Assembly: GCA_014281115.1 (NCBI GenBank)
Contig: JACONQ010000012.1
Location: 1,488,001-1,552,000 of the forward strand
From: Laburnicola sp. R22_1
Lineage: Eukaryota > Ascomycota > Dothideomycetes > Pleosporales > Didymosphaeriaceae
DNA length: 64,000 nucleotides
Direction: 5' to 3'
A model generated the notes under the pieces. The model searched no databases. It worked only from the letters and a program-made list of their open reading frames with translations, and was not told the origin of the DNA. Positions 1 to 10,429 of this stretch are shown here, piece by piece. The position numbers and the translations under genes are program-made. Each line of letters begins with the position of its first letter. The first letter of the stretch is position 1.

Positions 1-788
1 TATAAGGACTATAGTCTCTTACACATCTATATAAAGAGAAACTACTAAGACTATTTTCTTACACGCTAGAAGCCTAGATAATTTAATATTTTTATACTTA
101 GAATGCAATTACTTAGCATTAAATAGTTATAAAAACATATTCTAAATATATTTAGAATAGGTTTAAAAGGAATAATATAAAAGAGAAGGTTCTAGATAAA
201 AATTAAGAGTTAGATAGTATAGGAAATAAGAATATAAGTAAGGAAGTTAAGAAGACAAGTAATAAGAAAATATATAATAGGGAAGAAGGTAGCCCTAAGC
301 TAGATAATATAGAAAAAGGCAATAAAGAGGTTAGTAATAAGGAGATAAATAAGATAGTAGATTTAGCTACGCTATTAGATATATCTATCTATAGGTTAAC
401 TAATAAGAGAAAAAGGTAACTAAAGGGTAAGGTAAGCTGCGTAAATATATTTAGAATATATTTAGAATATATTACTAATATTTTTAGCCTAATCTAAAAT
501 TATACAAAGACTTACTTATAGCCTTTATATATCTATTAGTGTGCTCTCTTTATATAAAAAGAAACGAAATAGTTTATACACTATAAGGTTAGTGTAAAGG
601 ACGCTAGTATTTTAGATTCTAGTTAGTTAAATAGGTTTAGCATATACTAGGAATATTTTCTATAAATTTATAGTATTAGTTTCTAGATTTCTCTTAAGTA
701 AAAACCTATTAAAAACTAAACTATCTAAGTAACTACCTATAGGTAGCTATAACACTATTATTATATAAACTATAAATATATTTATAAT
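1..788. other. AT-rich RIP-degraded DNA, no recognisable gene
   Basis: Very AT-rich sequence dominated by TpA, with almost no CpA. The motif AAATATATTTAGAA recurs here and throughout the first 3.3 kb. No reading frame, LTR or terminal repeat could be recognised. It is probably old transposon sequence degraded by RIP. Confidence 0.6.
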
Positions 789-801
789 ATATTTAACCTA
801 C

Positions 802-1863
802 GTTAGCTTGCCAAACATCTTTTTTAACCTTTTTTTAGTTTAAGGTTAAAGTAGATTAACATAGAAGGTTATATATACTACTATGTACCGCACCTAATTC
901 TAATTAAAGACTAACCTTAAATACCTTAACAACTCCACACTCTATAAGCTTCTAACCTATGCAAGGTTTACTTACGCTATATACAGCCTACCTAGATTAT
1001 TACTATCGCTATTGTTAACTATCTACTTATTTAGATAAGCTAATATAGCTGCAATAGCTAAAAGAATCTTACAGATCTATATATCGCTCTTATTATACTA
1101 GAGATTATTAATAAACACCTTATCTTTTATCTTATACCTCCCCTCTTAGATTCTATTACTAACTAGGAGCAATTGTATCTACTAGAGTAGGAATTTAACT
1201 TTATAGTTCTTTGCAAACTAGATAAGCTACTAGCCTAACTAGTACACTAGGACTATCTTATAGATAGTTAAGTATACCTGTCCCTTACACTAGATAAGTA
1301 TCTAATAGATAGAATAGAGCTCTAGCATAGCTACCTTAATAGTAGTATTATAAATCTTTAGTATATACTCTTCTATAATAGCAAGTATATTAGTATTAGA
1401 TAATTTAGGGTTAATACTTAAGTAGATAGTAGGGCGTAGAGGTATGCGTAGAGTAGAAGATTTATTAAGAATAACCTTAATATAGTAATAGAGTAATAGA
1501 CGTATATTTAGTATATATTAATCTTATTCTACTTATAAGAAATAATAGTATATCCCTATTAATATATTAACTTATATTATTTGCAATAATGAGGATAGCA
1601 AAGAAGAGATAGCTTATAGTATAGTAGCGCTAAAGTTATATCTCCCTTAAAGTTCTAAGTGGCCTTTTTATAAAACCGTTATATATAGAAGCTATGCGCG
1701 CTAAGACTACTAAGCTCGCTTAGTAGTTTAAACGCGCTTATTTTTGTAATTACCTTTTTTACGCTCTTTTTAATTACTAAGTAGGGGGCTCTACTTTTTT
1801 TATTATATTATTTAAGATGAAAGCCTTTGTTCTGCTACTACTAGGTAGTTAATTTAACGCCAC
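802..1863 (+). mobile_element. A-family repeat, copy 1 (class unknown)
   Basis: A 1062-bp element flanked by a perfect 13-bp direct repeat (789-801 and 1864-1876, ATATTTAACCTAC). It is homologous end to end to 14120-15280, 23951-25034 and, inverted, 40937-41980. One end reads GTTAGCTTGCCAAACA, the other TTTAACGCCAC; they are not inverted repeats of each other. Near the second end lies a conserved segment reading GTAGGGGGCTCTGC. All candidate frames carry many TAA/TAG codons of RIP type. The long, perfect direct repeat argues for a real insertion event. The strand given is only the orientation in which the other copies are compared. Confidence 0.8.
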
Positions 1864-1876
1864 ATATTTAACCTAC

Positions 1877-3360
1877 TAAACTATTTGCTATTTAGCTTTA
1901 GTAATAATAGCGCAACTTAGAAGTAGTAGTTTATATAAAGGGTAGGCTAATTATTCTATTATAATATTAGCTAGCAAATATATTAGGAATATATTTAACT
2001 ATATATCTAAAAGAGCGTTTTCCTTATACAACTTACTATCTAAGTTCTATATATTACTATTTTATTATATTATTAGCATAATATTCCTAAAATATAGTCT
2101 AAAAGCATTTAAAACGTATTTAAACTGATAAAGAGACGTTCTAGTCTAACTAAGGCAAAGCCTCTATAGTGCTTATTATTATCTTCCTTATCCTTGTTCT
2201 CGCTATTATTGCTATTACTATCCTAATTATACTATTAACTTAAATAACTTCTAAAAAGATTCTTAATATATTTAAACTTATAGAAGCCGCAGCCCTAGCA
2301 CTCCTACCCTACTTAATCTCCCTCTTATCGCTCTTATCCTTACTACTAGGCTTAGGCTTATTAGGTAGTTTCTATTAAAATAGGTTAGCACTTAAACTGG
2401 TTATAAATATATTATAAATGCATTTAAACTTATACTACTAGGATTGTTTTTCTCTCTGCTACTATTATTATTATCCTTATCCTTGTCTTTATTATTCTAG
2501 AAAAAGTTAATAAATATATTTAGAAACCGTTCGCATATAAATATATTAAGAAACAGTTTATATATAAATATATTTAGAAACAGTTAATATATAAATATAT
2601 TTAGAAATAGTTTATATATAAATATATTTAGAATTAGCTTTAATATACCTTATTAGTAAACTTTCTAGCTAAATATTAGTTATAATATATTATTACTTAT
2701 TTTTAGAAATCTATAATAATTAGTATATATTCTATTAAACAAGTTTAAAAAATATTTAGAACTTATTTAAATATACTCTACTAGGTAAGAAGGTATTAGG
2801 CGCTAGGATTACTAATATTACTAGCCTATAACACCTAGGCATAGTATACTTATTAGATATAGGTAGAAAGGGCCCTATAAGATCTAAACAAACGCTAAAT
2901 ATATTAGTAATAGATTCTAGATATATTTTAAATATATTTAAACTTATATTGCAAAGGCCTTATAAACCTTAGCTAGGCATATAGTAATAGTTCTCTATAA
3001 ACTTAATAATAATAGCGCTATTTACGTCTATTCAAAATTGCCTAATACTAAGAGGCAGGCTATTTAGATCTAGATAGTAGCAATATAGTAGCTAAATATA
3101 TTAGCAATATATTTAGGCAACTTATAAAGCTTTTAATTTAGATAAAGATAGAGTATTAGTAAGGCAGCATATTGCTAATTATATGCGTAAGGGTGTTAGT
3201 AGCAACTTTATATATTATTGCCTAGTATTTATATAAACCTATTTATAATATATTTATATTATATTTATACTAAAATTTACTACTACCCTACTTTAGTCTA
3301 GCTTTACTAGCCACACCTGCTATTGCGCTAGCCTAGACTGCACTATTAGCTAAGCCTAAA
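1877..3360. other. AT-rich RIP-degraded DNA with a minisatellite
   Basis: AT-rich, TpA-rich sequence with no recognisable gene. It contains the 27-bp tandem repeat listed separately. The boundary to normal-GC DNA is sharp, near 3361. Confidence 0.6.
2512..2638. repeat. 27-bp tandem repeat, about 4.5 units
   Basis: Four full units and a partial one, beginning AAATATATTTAGAAAC and followed by a variable GTTTATATAT-like half. Units differ mainly by C/T and G/A changes. The core resembles the AAATATATTTAGAA motif scattered through 1-3360, so the array may come from local amplification of an AT-rich repeat. Confidence 0.8.
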
Positions 3361-3864
3361 AGCACTATGGTGAGCTGCCTGCACCAATCTATTACGGTGT
3401 TCAGCTTCGGGTACGACGTAGCTGAGCTTGGCCCAACAGGTTCTAGCCGAATCCGAATATTCGACCCGAAGTCCTTCGGGTTTCTCGCCTCACGGGAAGC
3501 GGAAGCGATGTGGCGCTCCTTGGGTCGCCTTGTTCAGGCGTCCCACTGGTCGGTAACATCCACTGCTTTCTCCAGACGGCCGGTCTCGACGCCACGATCC
3601 GCCATCGTCAGCCATCGCTTCAACAAGTTAGCCCAGGGGCTAAACCCCAGCGTCCAATTCGTGCGCGGAATCAGGAAGAGAAACATCGCAGACCTTTTGG
3701 TATACGGTAAGTTTGGCTCAAACTTGAACGCATTGCTTCTTAAAGTACTGCATTTCGTACCCCTCTATAACCATGTGGTGTTCTACTCCGTACCCAGGCT
3801 GGTATTCACAAAGATCACCCTAGCTACATCTTTTCGATTGCTACAAGGTTCAAAAAGTTTTCAG
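3361..3864 (+). promoter_or_regulatory. 5' region of the rhodopsin-like gene, with a 38-bp dispersed motif
   Basis: Normal-GC DNA between the AT-rich border and the start codon at 3865. A frame is open through most of it (from 3367) and runs into the gene's first exon, but it has no similarity I recognise and the predicted protein makes sense only from the ATG at 3865, so I treat this as upstream DNA. Positions 3671-3708 hold an unmutated copy of a motif (TCAGGAAGAGAAACATCGCA then GACCTTTTGGTATACGGT) found three more times, RIP-mutated, at 11684-11721, 12110-12147 and 12308-12343. It may be a solo transposon end in the promoter. No clear TATA box was identified. Confidence 0.5.
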
Positions 3865-5342
3865 ATGGCTCCAGCTCCTGAGATTATAACGGGTGCCCTT
3901 CCCCCGCCGCCTGGGGTCACCCCCAACTTCGGTAACCCGGAATCAATCGCATACCGCGTCATGGTCGCTTCTGTCATCGGGCCTATCATAACGATACCCA
4001 TTTGCGTCCTTCGACTTTATACCAAGCGGTACATTCTCAGGCTCGTTGGGTACGATGATTGTGGGTTTCGTGACTGGCAACGCCCTGCTACTCCATTGTT
4101 AACTCTTCCGCAGATGCCATCGTTCTGGCCACCGTACGCCCCCAGAGATTACCAATTCATACTCGCAGCTGACCCCGGGTAGCTCTTCGCTTTAGGGTTC
4201 TCCATCGTTACCAGCTATCGTAAGAATTGACTCCCTTATTGGGATGCATAGGTGCTCAACCTTTCTAGATACCACGAATGGACTGGGAAGACACATGTGG
4301 GATGTCCCTGCGGACGATTTCCATCAACTCATGAAGGTATTACGGCGTCTGCACATCAGCATAAATTGTCTAATCCGCCCTAACCTCCGTCAGATTGGCG
4401 ACATTGCGGGGCCGATCTTCTACAACCTTTCGTCGCTCTTCACCAAGGTCTCGTTGTGTTTGTTCTATCTGCGACTCTCCCCTTATAAGAGCGTTCAGAT
4501 CGCTACCTACGTGGTCATGGTGATCTCCATTGGTTACAACCTTGTCGCCGCCTTTGGCTTCGCATGGGTCTGCCAGCCCATCGAGAAGTTCTGGGACTTC
4601 TCTATAACCACTGGAAAGTGCGTTGATCTAGATGCATTCTTTTTGTCCACGGGTTGCATCAACGCGGCAACAGACCTGGCACTGCTCATTCTTCCGCTCT
4701 TTATCATCAAGGTTCTTCACCTGCCTTGGACACGCAAACTGGGGGTCGCATTCATTCTCATGACCGGGTCGTTGTAAGCTTTGACTCCAGCAATTGCGGC
4801 CCGATACTGTGCGCTAATAAACTGCAGTGTTTGTGTGGTCAGCCTCATCCGGGTCAGCATCATCGTCAAATGCATGGCCACTATTCCCACTGATGGGTCC
4901 TGGACCATGGTAGCTAATTTCATATGGATGTACGTACTTCACAGCGCCCACATTGTCTTGCTGTGCTCACCCTTGCAGACTGATCGAAATGTGGCTTGCG
5001 ATAATTTGCGCGTGCCTTCCTACCATGTACAGCTTCTTCCGACGATATATTCCTGTCCTCCGAGCGCATGTTCCCGAAGCGGCGGCTCCCTTCGCAGCGG
5101 TGGAAGACCCAAACAGCGCGCGTTTAGATCGAGCCATCCAGGCCAACACCGTCGAGTCCGGATATTACACGGGAGGTACATCAGACTTTAGTTTGGGGAC
5201 GGTAAACAATTCCCAGGTCAATAGCCATTCTTTCGAGACGGAGGACCAAGCGTCCAGTGTTCGAGCTGTACCGTCTGATAAGAGTCTCTTATCATCAGCT
5301 TCGAAACCTAATCACGAGAGTAGAACCCAACCTGATGGGTGA
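3865..5342 (+). CDS. Fungal rhodopsin-like seven-TM membrane protein (SAT4/Pth11-type)
   Basis: The gene model has seven exons: 3865-4060, 4114-4133, 4183-4219, 4269-4336, 4394-4773, 4828-4929, 4979-5342. The six introns are 49-57 bp, GT-AG, several with CTAAC/CTAAT-like branch sites. Phases match and the 1167-nt CDS gives 388 aa without a stop. Segments that fit membrane helices lie at about residues 30-52, 62-84, 108-130, 139-161, 185-206, 218-243 and 258-280. Family hallmarks are VGYDDYAIVLAT, IGDIAGPIFYNLSSLFTKVS, the Cys-Gln-Pro after helix 4, and LIEMWLAIICACLP in helix 7. The tail (about 290-388) is hydrophilic and Ser/Thr-rich. The family is the plasma-membrane 'fungal rhodopsin domain' group; its ligands are mostly unknown and no retinal function is implied. 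Its 3' end faces the GMC gene. The exon structure is inferred by eye. Confidence 0.9.
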
Positions 5343-5556
5343 TTTTATTGGGATCTGCAAACCTTGTCTCTCGTTATCATTTTAGGGCGAGTACAGTGTA
5401 GGAAATGAGATTTGTACATAGGAAGGGAACCGTGAACAACCGTCGACCTCCAATAATGTATGAATTTTTGCAACCATACGCTCTATTTACTCACTGATCC
5501 TTCATGACTTCTAGGACCCTAGAGACCTTGCACCTATCCCCCGGCACTCCAGCGCT
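5343..5556. other. Convergent intergenic region
   Basis: The 214 bp separate two stop codons facing each other. They must hold the 3' ends of both transcripts. TATGTATG-like and AATAATGTATG segments near 5452-5463 could serve polyadenylation; this is a guess. Confidence 0.5.
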
Positions 5557-7491
5557 TCATTTTCCTTTGAGGATATCCTCCGCTATTTTCTCTGCCAACA
5601 TATATACCGAGCTCTGCGGATGTCCCGGGACACTGAAAGGCGTTACCGAGTTATCAACAACTCTCAACCCTTTTACGCCAAAGACCCTCGCCTTCGAATC
5701 TACGACCGCGCTGGGGTCGCCCTTCTTTCCCATAGAGCACGTCGAGCTCGCATGCCAGATGGGCTGCGCCGATTGCTTTATATAGTTCAGAATATCCGCA
5801 TCCGAAGTCACAGTGGCACCCGGCACAATCTCCGGCCCGATTACGATACCGGAGATTGCGGAGCTATTCCACATCTCGCGAACCCGTTTGAATGCTGCTA
5901 CGAGTGTTTCGCCATCAGCAGGGTCCGTTAGCCATCCGAGATCGATGACCGGGGGATCGGAAATGGAAGAGCTGCGAATCGTAACGCTTCCTGTGGATAG
6001 CGGGGTAAGCAGGATTGCACTTAACACGCCGATTGTTGTCGGGTTTGCGGTTCCACTAGGAAATCCGGAGGCGATGTACTCGATCTCGGGCCAGTCGGAG
6101 GGGAACTGCGAGAGCGTATTGGTGGTACGGGGCGAGAGAGTCGTGCGATATTTGGCTGGTAGCTTCTCGAAGGAAATATAGCCTCCTGCAGAGCTGTACG
6201 GCCCTGTGGCATTGGAGTGATACTGCTGCAGCGCGACCGCTTGCTGAGCAGGTGTTGCAAGGTATGTACCGGCGTTTGGGACACTGATGCCGCGCAGGAC
6301 GTTGAAGAAGATTTGGTCCCAGAGATTTTGGCCGACCCCGAGCAGATTAGAAATGACGGGAATGGAGTACTCGGAGAGAGTCGAGGCGGGACCGATACCT
6401 GTCTTCTTTAGACCGCCGAGTCTGGGTTTGCAAAGCCACCGAACTTACCGGAGAGCAAAAGAAGTTGCGGTGAGTGGAACACGCCAGCCGAGAGAATGAC
6501 TTCCTTCTTCGCCGAAATCACATACCTGCTTCCTTCCGTCGAAACAGCCACTCCCGTAGCTTTCTTATCCTGGTCGAATAGAATCTTTGAAGCTTGCGAA
6601 TGCAGGTAGATGGTAGGTTGCCTCCTCTTGCGCTTGGTCGCCGACTCCAGATAACTACTCTTTGATGTGCTCCTTGTTGCGTCCTTGGGACGAATTGTAC
6701 TCGGTGTCCAAGCCCCTCCGTTCAACTCTCCGCTGCTGAACCCTCTTGGATTCAAGGCCTGACCAGCTGCTTGCAGAGCACGTGCTAGCCAACTCTGCGT
6801 CGGATCGACCCAATTGGCCCAGGAGACCTGCAAAGGACCTTTGAGCCGGTTGTCGAAGGCAGATGGTTCGTATAGGACGGTGGCATTCGGGGCATTGCGT
6901 TTCCGAAGATTCGGAGGGGTGAGCGTGGCAGAGCGCTTGAAGTATGGCAATAAATTGCCGAATGTGTAGCTTAGGTCGCCTACGAGATGGGCCCAGCGTT
7001 GGTAGGAGCCAACAGTCCCGCGATGATAGGTCATGGTGTTTATAGCCGAGCTGCCTCCAAGAGTTTTGCCTTGCGCGTAGTGGATGCGACGGTTTCCGGC
7101 GGATGATTGGGGTGTGCTGAGCAAGTCCCAGTCCATAAGCGGCTGCCGTGGATAGTCTTCAGTGGTCGCCAGAAATGGCAAAATGAGGCCGTAATATGGG
7201 ACTACAGATTGGTTCCCATTGTCCTTCTCGTATAGGCCGCCGGCCTCAATAACGGCAACGGACGCGGATGCTGACAGACGAGCTGCGAGTGCGAGCCCTG
7301 CGGTGCCGCCGCCAATAACTTGGAAATTGCTCAGGAAAGGAAATTACGAGTTTTGAGGCTCACATACCCACGTAGTCATACGAAGCATTCCGTGGCTTTC
7401 CTGCTTGAAGCTCCAGCTGCTCCTGCGCGACGCTCCCCCCGATGAGCGCACACAAGGCTACCACGAAGTTCCCAAAGTTTGTGAAAATCAT
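5557..7491 (-). CDS. Secreted GMC-family FAD oxidoreductase
   Basis: Three exons on the minus strand: 7491-7368, 7318-6449, 6398-5557. Introns are 49 and 50 bp (GT-AG), and the 1836-nt CDS gives 611 aa with no stop. Residues 1-22 form a signal peptide ending near SVAQ. The FAD dinucleotide motif GGGTAG lies at about 44-49, followed by an acidic strand end (IEAGG). GMC signature 1 (GKTLGGSSAIN) is near 125-135; signature 2 (SAGVFHSPQLLLLSGIG) spans the second intron. The catalytic pair is His547 (WHASSTCSMG) and His591 (VPGHPQ). The length is typical for aryl-alcohol oxidase, choline or glucose dehydrogenase-like enzymes, which oxidise alcohols or sugars outside the cell; the substrate cannot be told. 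Several NxS/T sites fit secretion. The gene is intact despite its AT-rich surroundings. Confidence 0.92.
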
Positions 7492-8176
7492 TTCGATCTG
7501 AATTACAGAGCTTTGTGGGGTGTAAAGAGTTGCCGACGACTCGTTATATTGAAGATCTTCGTCGTGTTAAGATTCTAACCAAGGTCGAATCCGCACCATA
7601 CACAGAGGAGTAGAACAGGAGGCACTAAAACCCAGTACCTAGCACACAGTGGACGACTCGTTATATATACATACACCTGACTTTGTCTGGTTAGCTAGCC
7701 ACTTATAGGCCATGCAGTCAGCCCAGGTGTGCGGCCACTGCTACACTCGGAGTAGCTTGTGTGCTCCTTGCTCCGGCGCTCCCTTGATCTGATCCAAGAC
7801 TGGTTGTATCGCCGTCCCGCGCCCGGATGTGGGTCTGAGTTTCTGGGACTCAAGGTTATTCTGAATTTGCCAACAGCCGCGCCCACGATTGTTCAACCGA
7901 ACGCACGACACCTCTCCATTCCTATATAGCGTAGGCTATCTCGTGGAAGCGTCGGGCTTGACGGCAATTCGTATCGTGCGCTCCGAAGAGTCGCCGGAAT
8001 AGCACCGGGTGTAAAGCTTTTACCTCTGTTGATTGCTATCTTTTTCCCTCGCCTGGGCCGCTTCTGACCCCTTGTCACGTGTTGGCAGGGATCCTAATCC
8101 TTCTATATTTTCAGTATAGATTAAGATGCTGAGTACAACTCTAACTAGGGTATATCTAACATTAGTACTATTATAT
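7492..8176 (-). promoter_or_regulatory. 5' region of the GMC gene with a duplicated GACGACTCGTTATAT motif
   Basis: The upstream DNA has normal GC to about 8090, then turns AT-rich. A 15-bp sequence GACGACTCGTTATAT occurs twice, at 7535-7549 and 7652-7666. On the minus strand the second copy ends in GTATATATAA, a TATA-like element about 170 bp before the ATG; the first gives AATATAACGAG about 50 bp before it. The pair could be a duplicated core-promoter or regulator site. Minus-strand open frames in 7695-8078 show no similarity or splice structure and were left out. Confidence 0.5.
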
Positions 8177-8285
8177 AGTTTTTTTTTGCGACTAAGAGGT
8201 TTCTAATAAAAAGATTATAAATAATAGTAGTTATCCCTTCTGCTATTAGGGATATAGAAAAGCGTTTTAAGGTGTGTACTATTAT
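8177..8285. mobile_element. B-family repeat fragment
   Basis: About 110 bp that match, inverted, the right end of the B element near 36400-36513 (run of T, then GCGACTAAGAGGTTTCTAAT, ending in AAAGCGTTTTAAGGT). Only this end of the element is present. Confidence 0.65.
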
Positions 8286-8476
8286 ATATAGTTAATTATT
8301 ATTCTTTATATATAGTTTTTATTTATAAATAAAGCCTATTAGGTAAGTAGTATAGCTATAAATAATAAATTTAAACGATACTAGAGAAGAGTGCTAGAAC
8401 TAGTCCTTACTAAGCTAATTTTTAGAATAGTATAGAATATAAAAACTATTTACAAACTATTATTTTAATTATTTTA

Positions 8477-8538
8477 ACGTACTTTGCACTCGAGTCGATC
8501 ATTCCATCGAGTCGATCACTTTGCCAAGACCCCACCAA
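8477..8538 (+). repeat. Left TIR of Fot1-like copy 1
   Basis: Starts ACGTACTTTGCACTCGAGTC. It contains two CGAGTCGATCA units spaced 17 bp, then TTTGCCAAGACCCCACCAA. It pairs with 10286-10347 with about one visible mismatch. The repeated unit is the likely transposase-binding site. Confidence 0.85.
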
Positions 8539-8566
8539 AACGTACTATTAGCAATAGTACAACGCG

Positions 8567-10219
8567 ATGCCTCAACCACACAACAAACCACTGGCGTTAA
8601 AAGAAGCGCGTATACAGCTTGCGATCCAGGCTATTAAACAAGACGCGACACTCTCTTAGCGACGCGCTGCAGCCCTCTATAACGTCTCTTAAAGTACACT
8701 TAGCAACCAACGCGCCAAAAAGATGTTTAGACGCGACTGCGCACCCAACAAAATAAGACTTACTATAAGAGAGGAGCAGGTGATTGTGCAGCATATACTT
8801 GACCTAGACGCGCGAGGATTTCCGCCCTGGCTTGATGCTATAAAAGATATGGCCGATTCTTTACTAGCTGCACGCCACTACGAGCTAGTTGGCCAGAGGT
8901 GGCCTTATAACTTTGTTAAGCGCCAGCCAAAGCTTTAAGTTAAGTTTAATCGAAAGTACGACTACAAGAGAGCCCTCTAGGAGGATCCTAAGGTGATATA
9001 AGGCTGGTTCCGGCTTGTGGAGAACATGAAGGCCAAGTATGGTATCCTAGATAAGGACACCTACAATTTCGATAAGTCTGGCTTTATAATAGGCATAATA
9101 TTAACTAGAGCGGTAGTTATAGGCTCTAAGCGTTGAGGACGGCCAAAGCAGGTGCAGCAGGACAATAGGGAGTGGACAACAGTCATCTAAGGCATCAACG
9201 CAATGGGGTGGTGGATCCCACCCTTTATTATCTTTAGGGGCAAGCACCACCTCTCTGCCTGGTATAAGGAGAAGGATCTACCTCATAATTGGGTTATTGC
9301 AGTCTCTAAGAACGGCTAGACAACAAATGAGCTTAGTCTGCAATGGCTGAAGCACTTTAATAAGTATATAAAGAGGCGTACTACTAGTGGAGCACGTTTG
9401 CTTATTATTGATGGCCACAAAAGTCATAACTCGCTCGAATTCCAGGATTACTGCAAAAAGAGTAATATTATTACTCTCTGTATGCCTCCACATTCGTCGC
9501 ACCTCTTGCAGCCACTTGACGTGGGTTGTTTTGCGCCGTTAAAGAAGGCGTATAGGCGCCAAGCCAAGAATCTGATGCGCAACCACATCACGCACATCAC
9601 TAAAATTAAGTTCCTACCTTGCTTTATTGCTGCTTTTAAGGCTTCAATTACTGAAAGTAATATCAAAGGAGGCTTTCAAGGTGCTGGCCTAGTGCCCCAC
9701 GACCCAGAAGTTGTGATATCGCAGCTTGACGTTCGCCTGCGTACGCCTCCACTTTGTACTATTCACGATAGTACATAGGAGTCGCAAACTCCGCGAAATA
9801 GTACAGAACTTAGGTCGCAATTGACGCTAGTTAAGCAGAGAATTTAAAGGCATGTAGATAGTTCCCTAACTTATATAGTTGAGGCGGTGGAAAAGCTTGT
9901 TAAAGGCGCTAAGCTAATAGGGCATTCTTTAGTGTTGATAACCAAACGCAATGCTAAACTTCAAGCTGCTAATAAGGCCGCCACGCGACGTAAATCGCAT
10001 AAAAGAAAGCGAGCACAGCGTGAAGGAGTCCTCACAGCTGAAGAGGGCCAGCGGCTGGCCACTCTAAAGGAGTTTGGGGCGCGCAGTGATGGGCAAAAGG
10101 CGAAGAAGAGGGTGCGCGCTAATAGAGGCGAATCTGCTCAATGGCGCTGTGGACGCTGCGGCAAGCCCAGGCATAACAAAACAACCTGTAGGCAGCCTGT
10201 AGAAGTAGATTCTGAATAG
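8567..10219 (+). pseudogene. Fot1-type DDE transposase with C-terminal zinc knuckle, RIP-inactivated
   Basis: A single 550-codon frame runs from ATG 8567 to the stop at 10217-10219 without a frameshift, but holds about ten in-frame stops (for example 8657, 8936, 9776), each explained by CAG/CAA->TAG/TAA or TGG->TGA/TAG. The order fits a pogo-clade transposase: N-terminal helix-turn-helix region (about 1-120, with KDMADSLLAARH), then the DDE catalytic domain with Asp169 (NFDKSGF), Asp282 (LLIIDGH) and Asp318 (HLLQPLDVG). The last two have 35 residues between them, the Fot1-type DD35D spacing. Residues about 528-545 form a CCHC knuckle (CGRCGKPRHNKTTC) after a basic segment. The enzyme would cut and paste the element by its TIRs. 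It cannot make full-length protein. Confidence 0.93.
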
Positions 10220-10285
10220 ATTGGCCTATTTGGACTATCGAAAATAGTTCGTGTTAACTCTGTACTATCGTGAATAGTACAGAAC

Positions 10286-10347
10286 TTGGTGGGGTCTTGG
10301 CAAAGTGATCGACTCGATGGAATGATTGACTCGAGTGCAAAGTACGT
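10286..10347 (-). repeat. Right TIR of Fot1-like copy 1
   Basis: Inverted copy of 8477-8538, ending TGCAAAGTACGT before the TA duplication. It holds the same two iterated CGAGTCGATCA units (one reads CGAGTCAATCA). Confidence 0.85.
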
Positions 10348-10429
10348 TATATTTTCTTTAGAGCTATACTTATAAAAAGCGTAGTTATCTATAATATAGC
10401 TTACTATTTTACTTATTTTATCTAACATT

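Larger units (their letters stand above)
8477..10347 (+). mobile_element. Fot1/pogo-like DNA transposon, copy 1
   Basis: A 1871-bp element with terminal inverted repeats of about 60 bp (8477-8538 and 10286-10347) starting ACGTACTTTGCAC, flanked by TA on both sides (8475-8476, 10348-10349), as in the Tc1/mariner superfamily. Each TIR holds two copies of CGAGTCGATCA 17 bp apart. It carries one transposase frame. Compared with the second copy at 47179-56510 it is much less mutated. A palindromic motif (GTACTATT, short centre, ATAGTAC) lies just inside each end and again at 9757-9775. Confidence 0.93.

Noticed and set aside
1..3360. Centromere or telomere-linked DNA
   Set aside because: No telomere repeat or long satellite; AT richness is explained by RIP.
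3367..3864. Open frame upstream of and continuous with the rhodopsin-like gene, as an N-terminal extension
   Set aside because: It has no family similarity, would place 166 odd residues before the short N-terminus usual in this family, and contains the dispersed 38-bp motif.
7695..8078. Two short minus-strand open frames
   Set aside because: No similarity, low-complexity composition, and they lie in the GMC promoter region.
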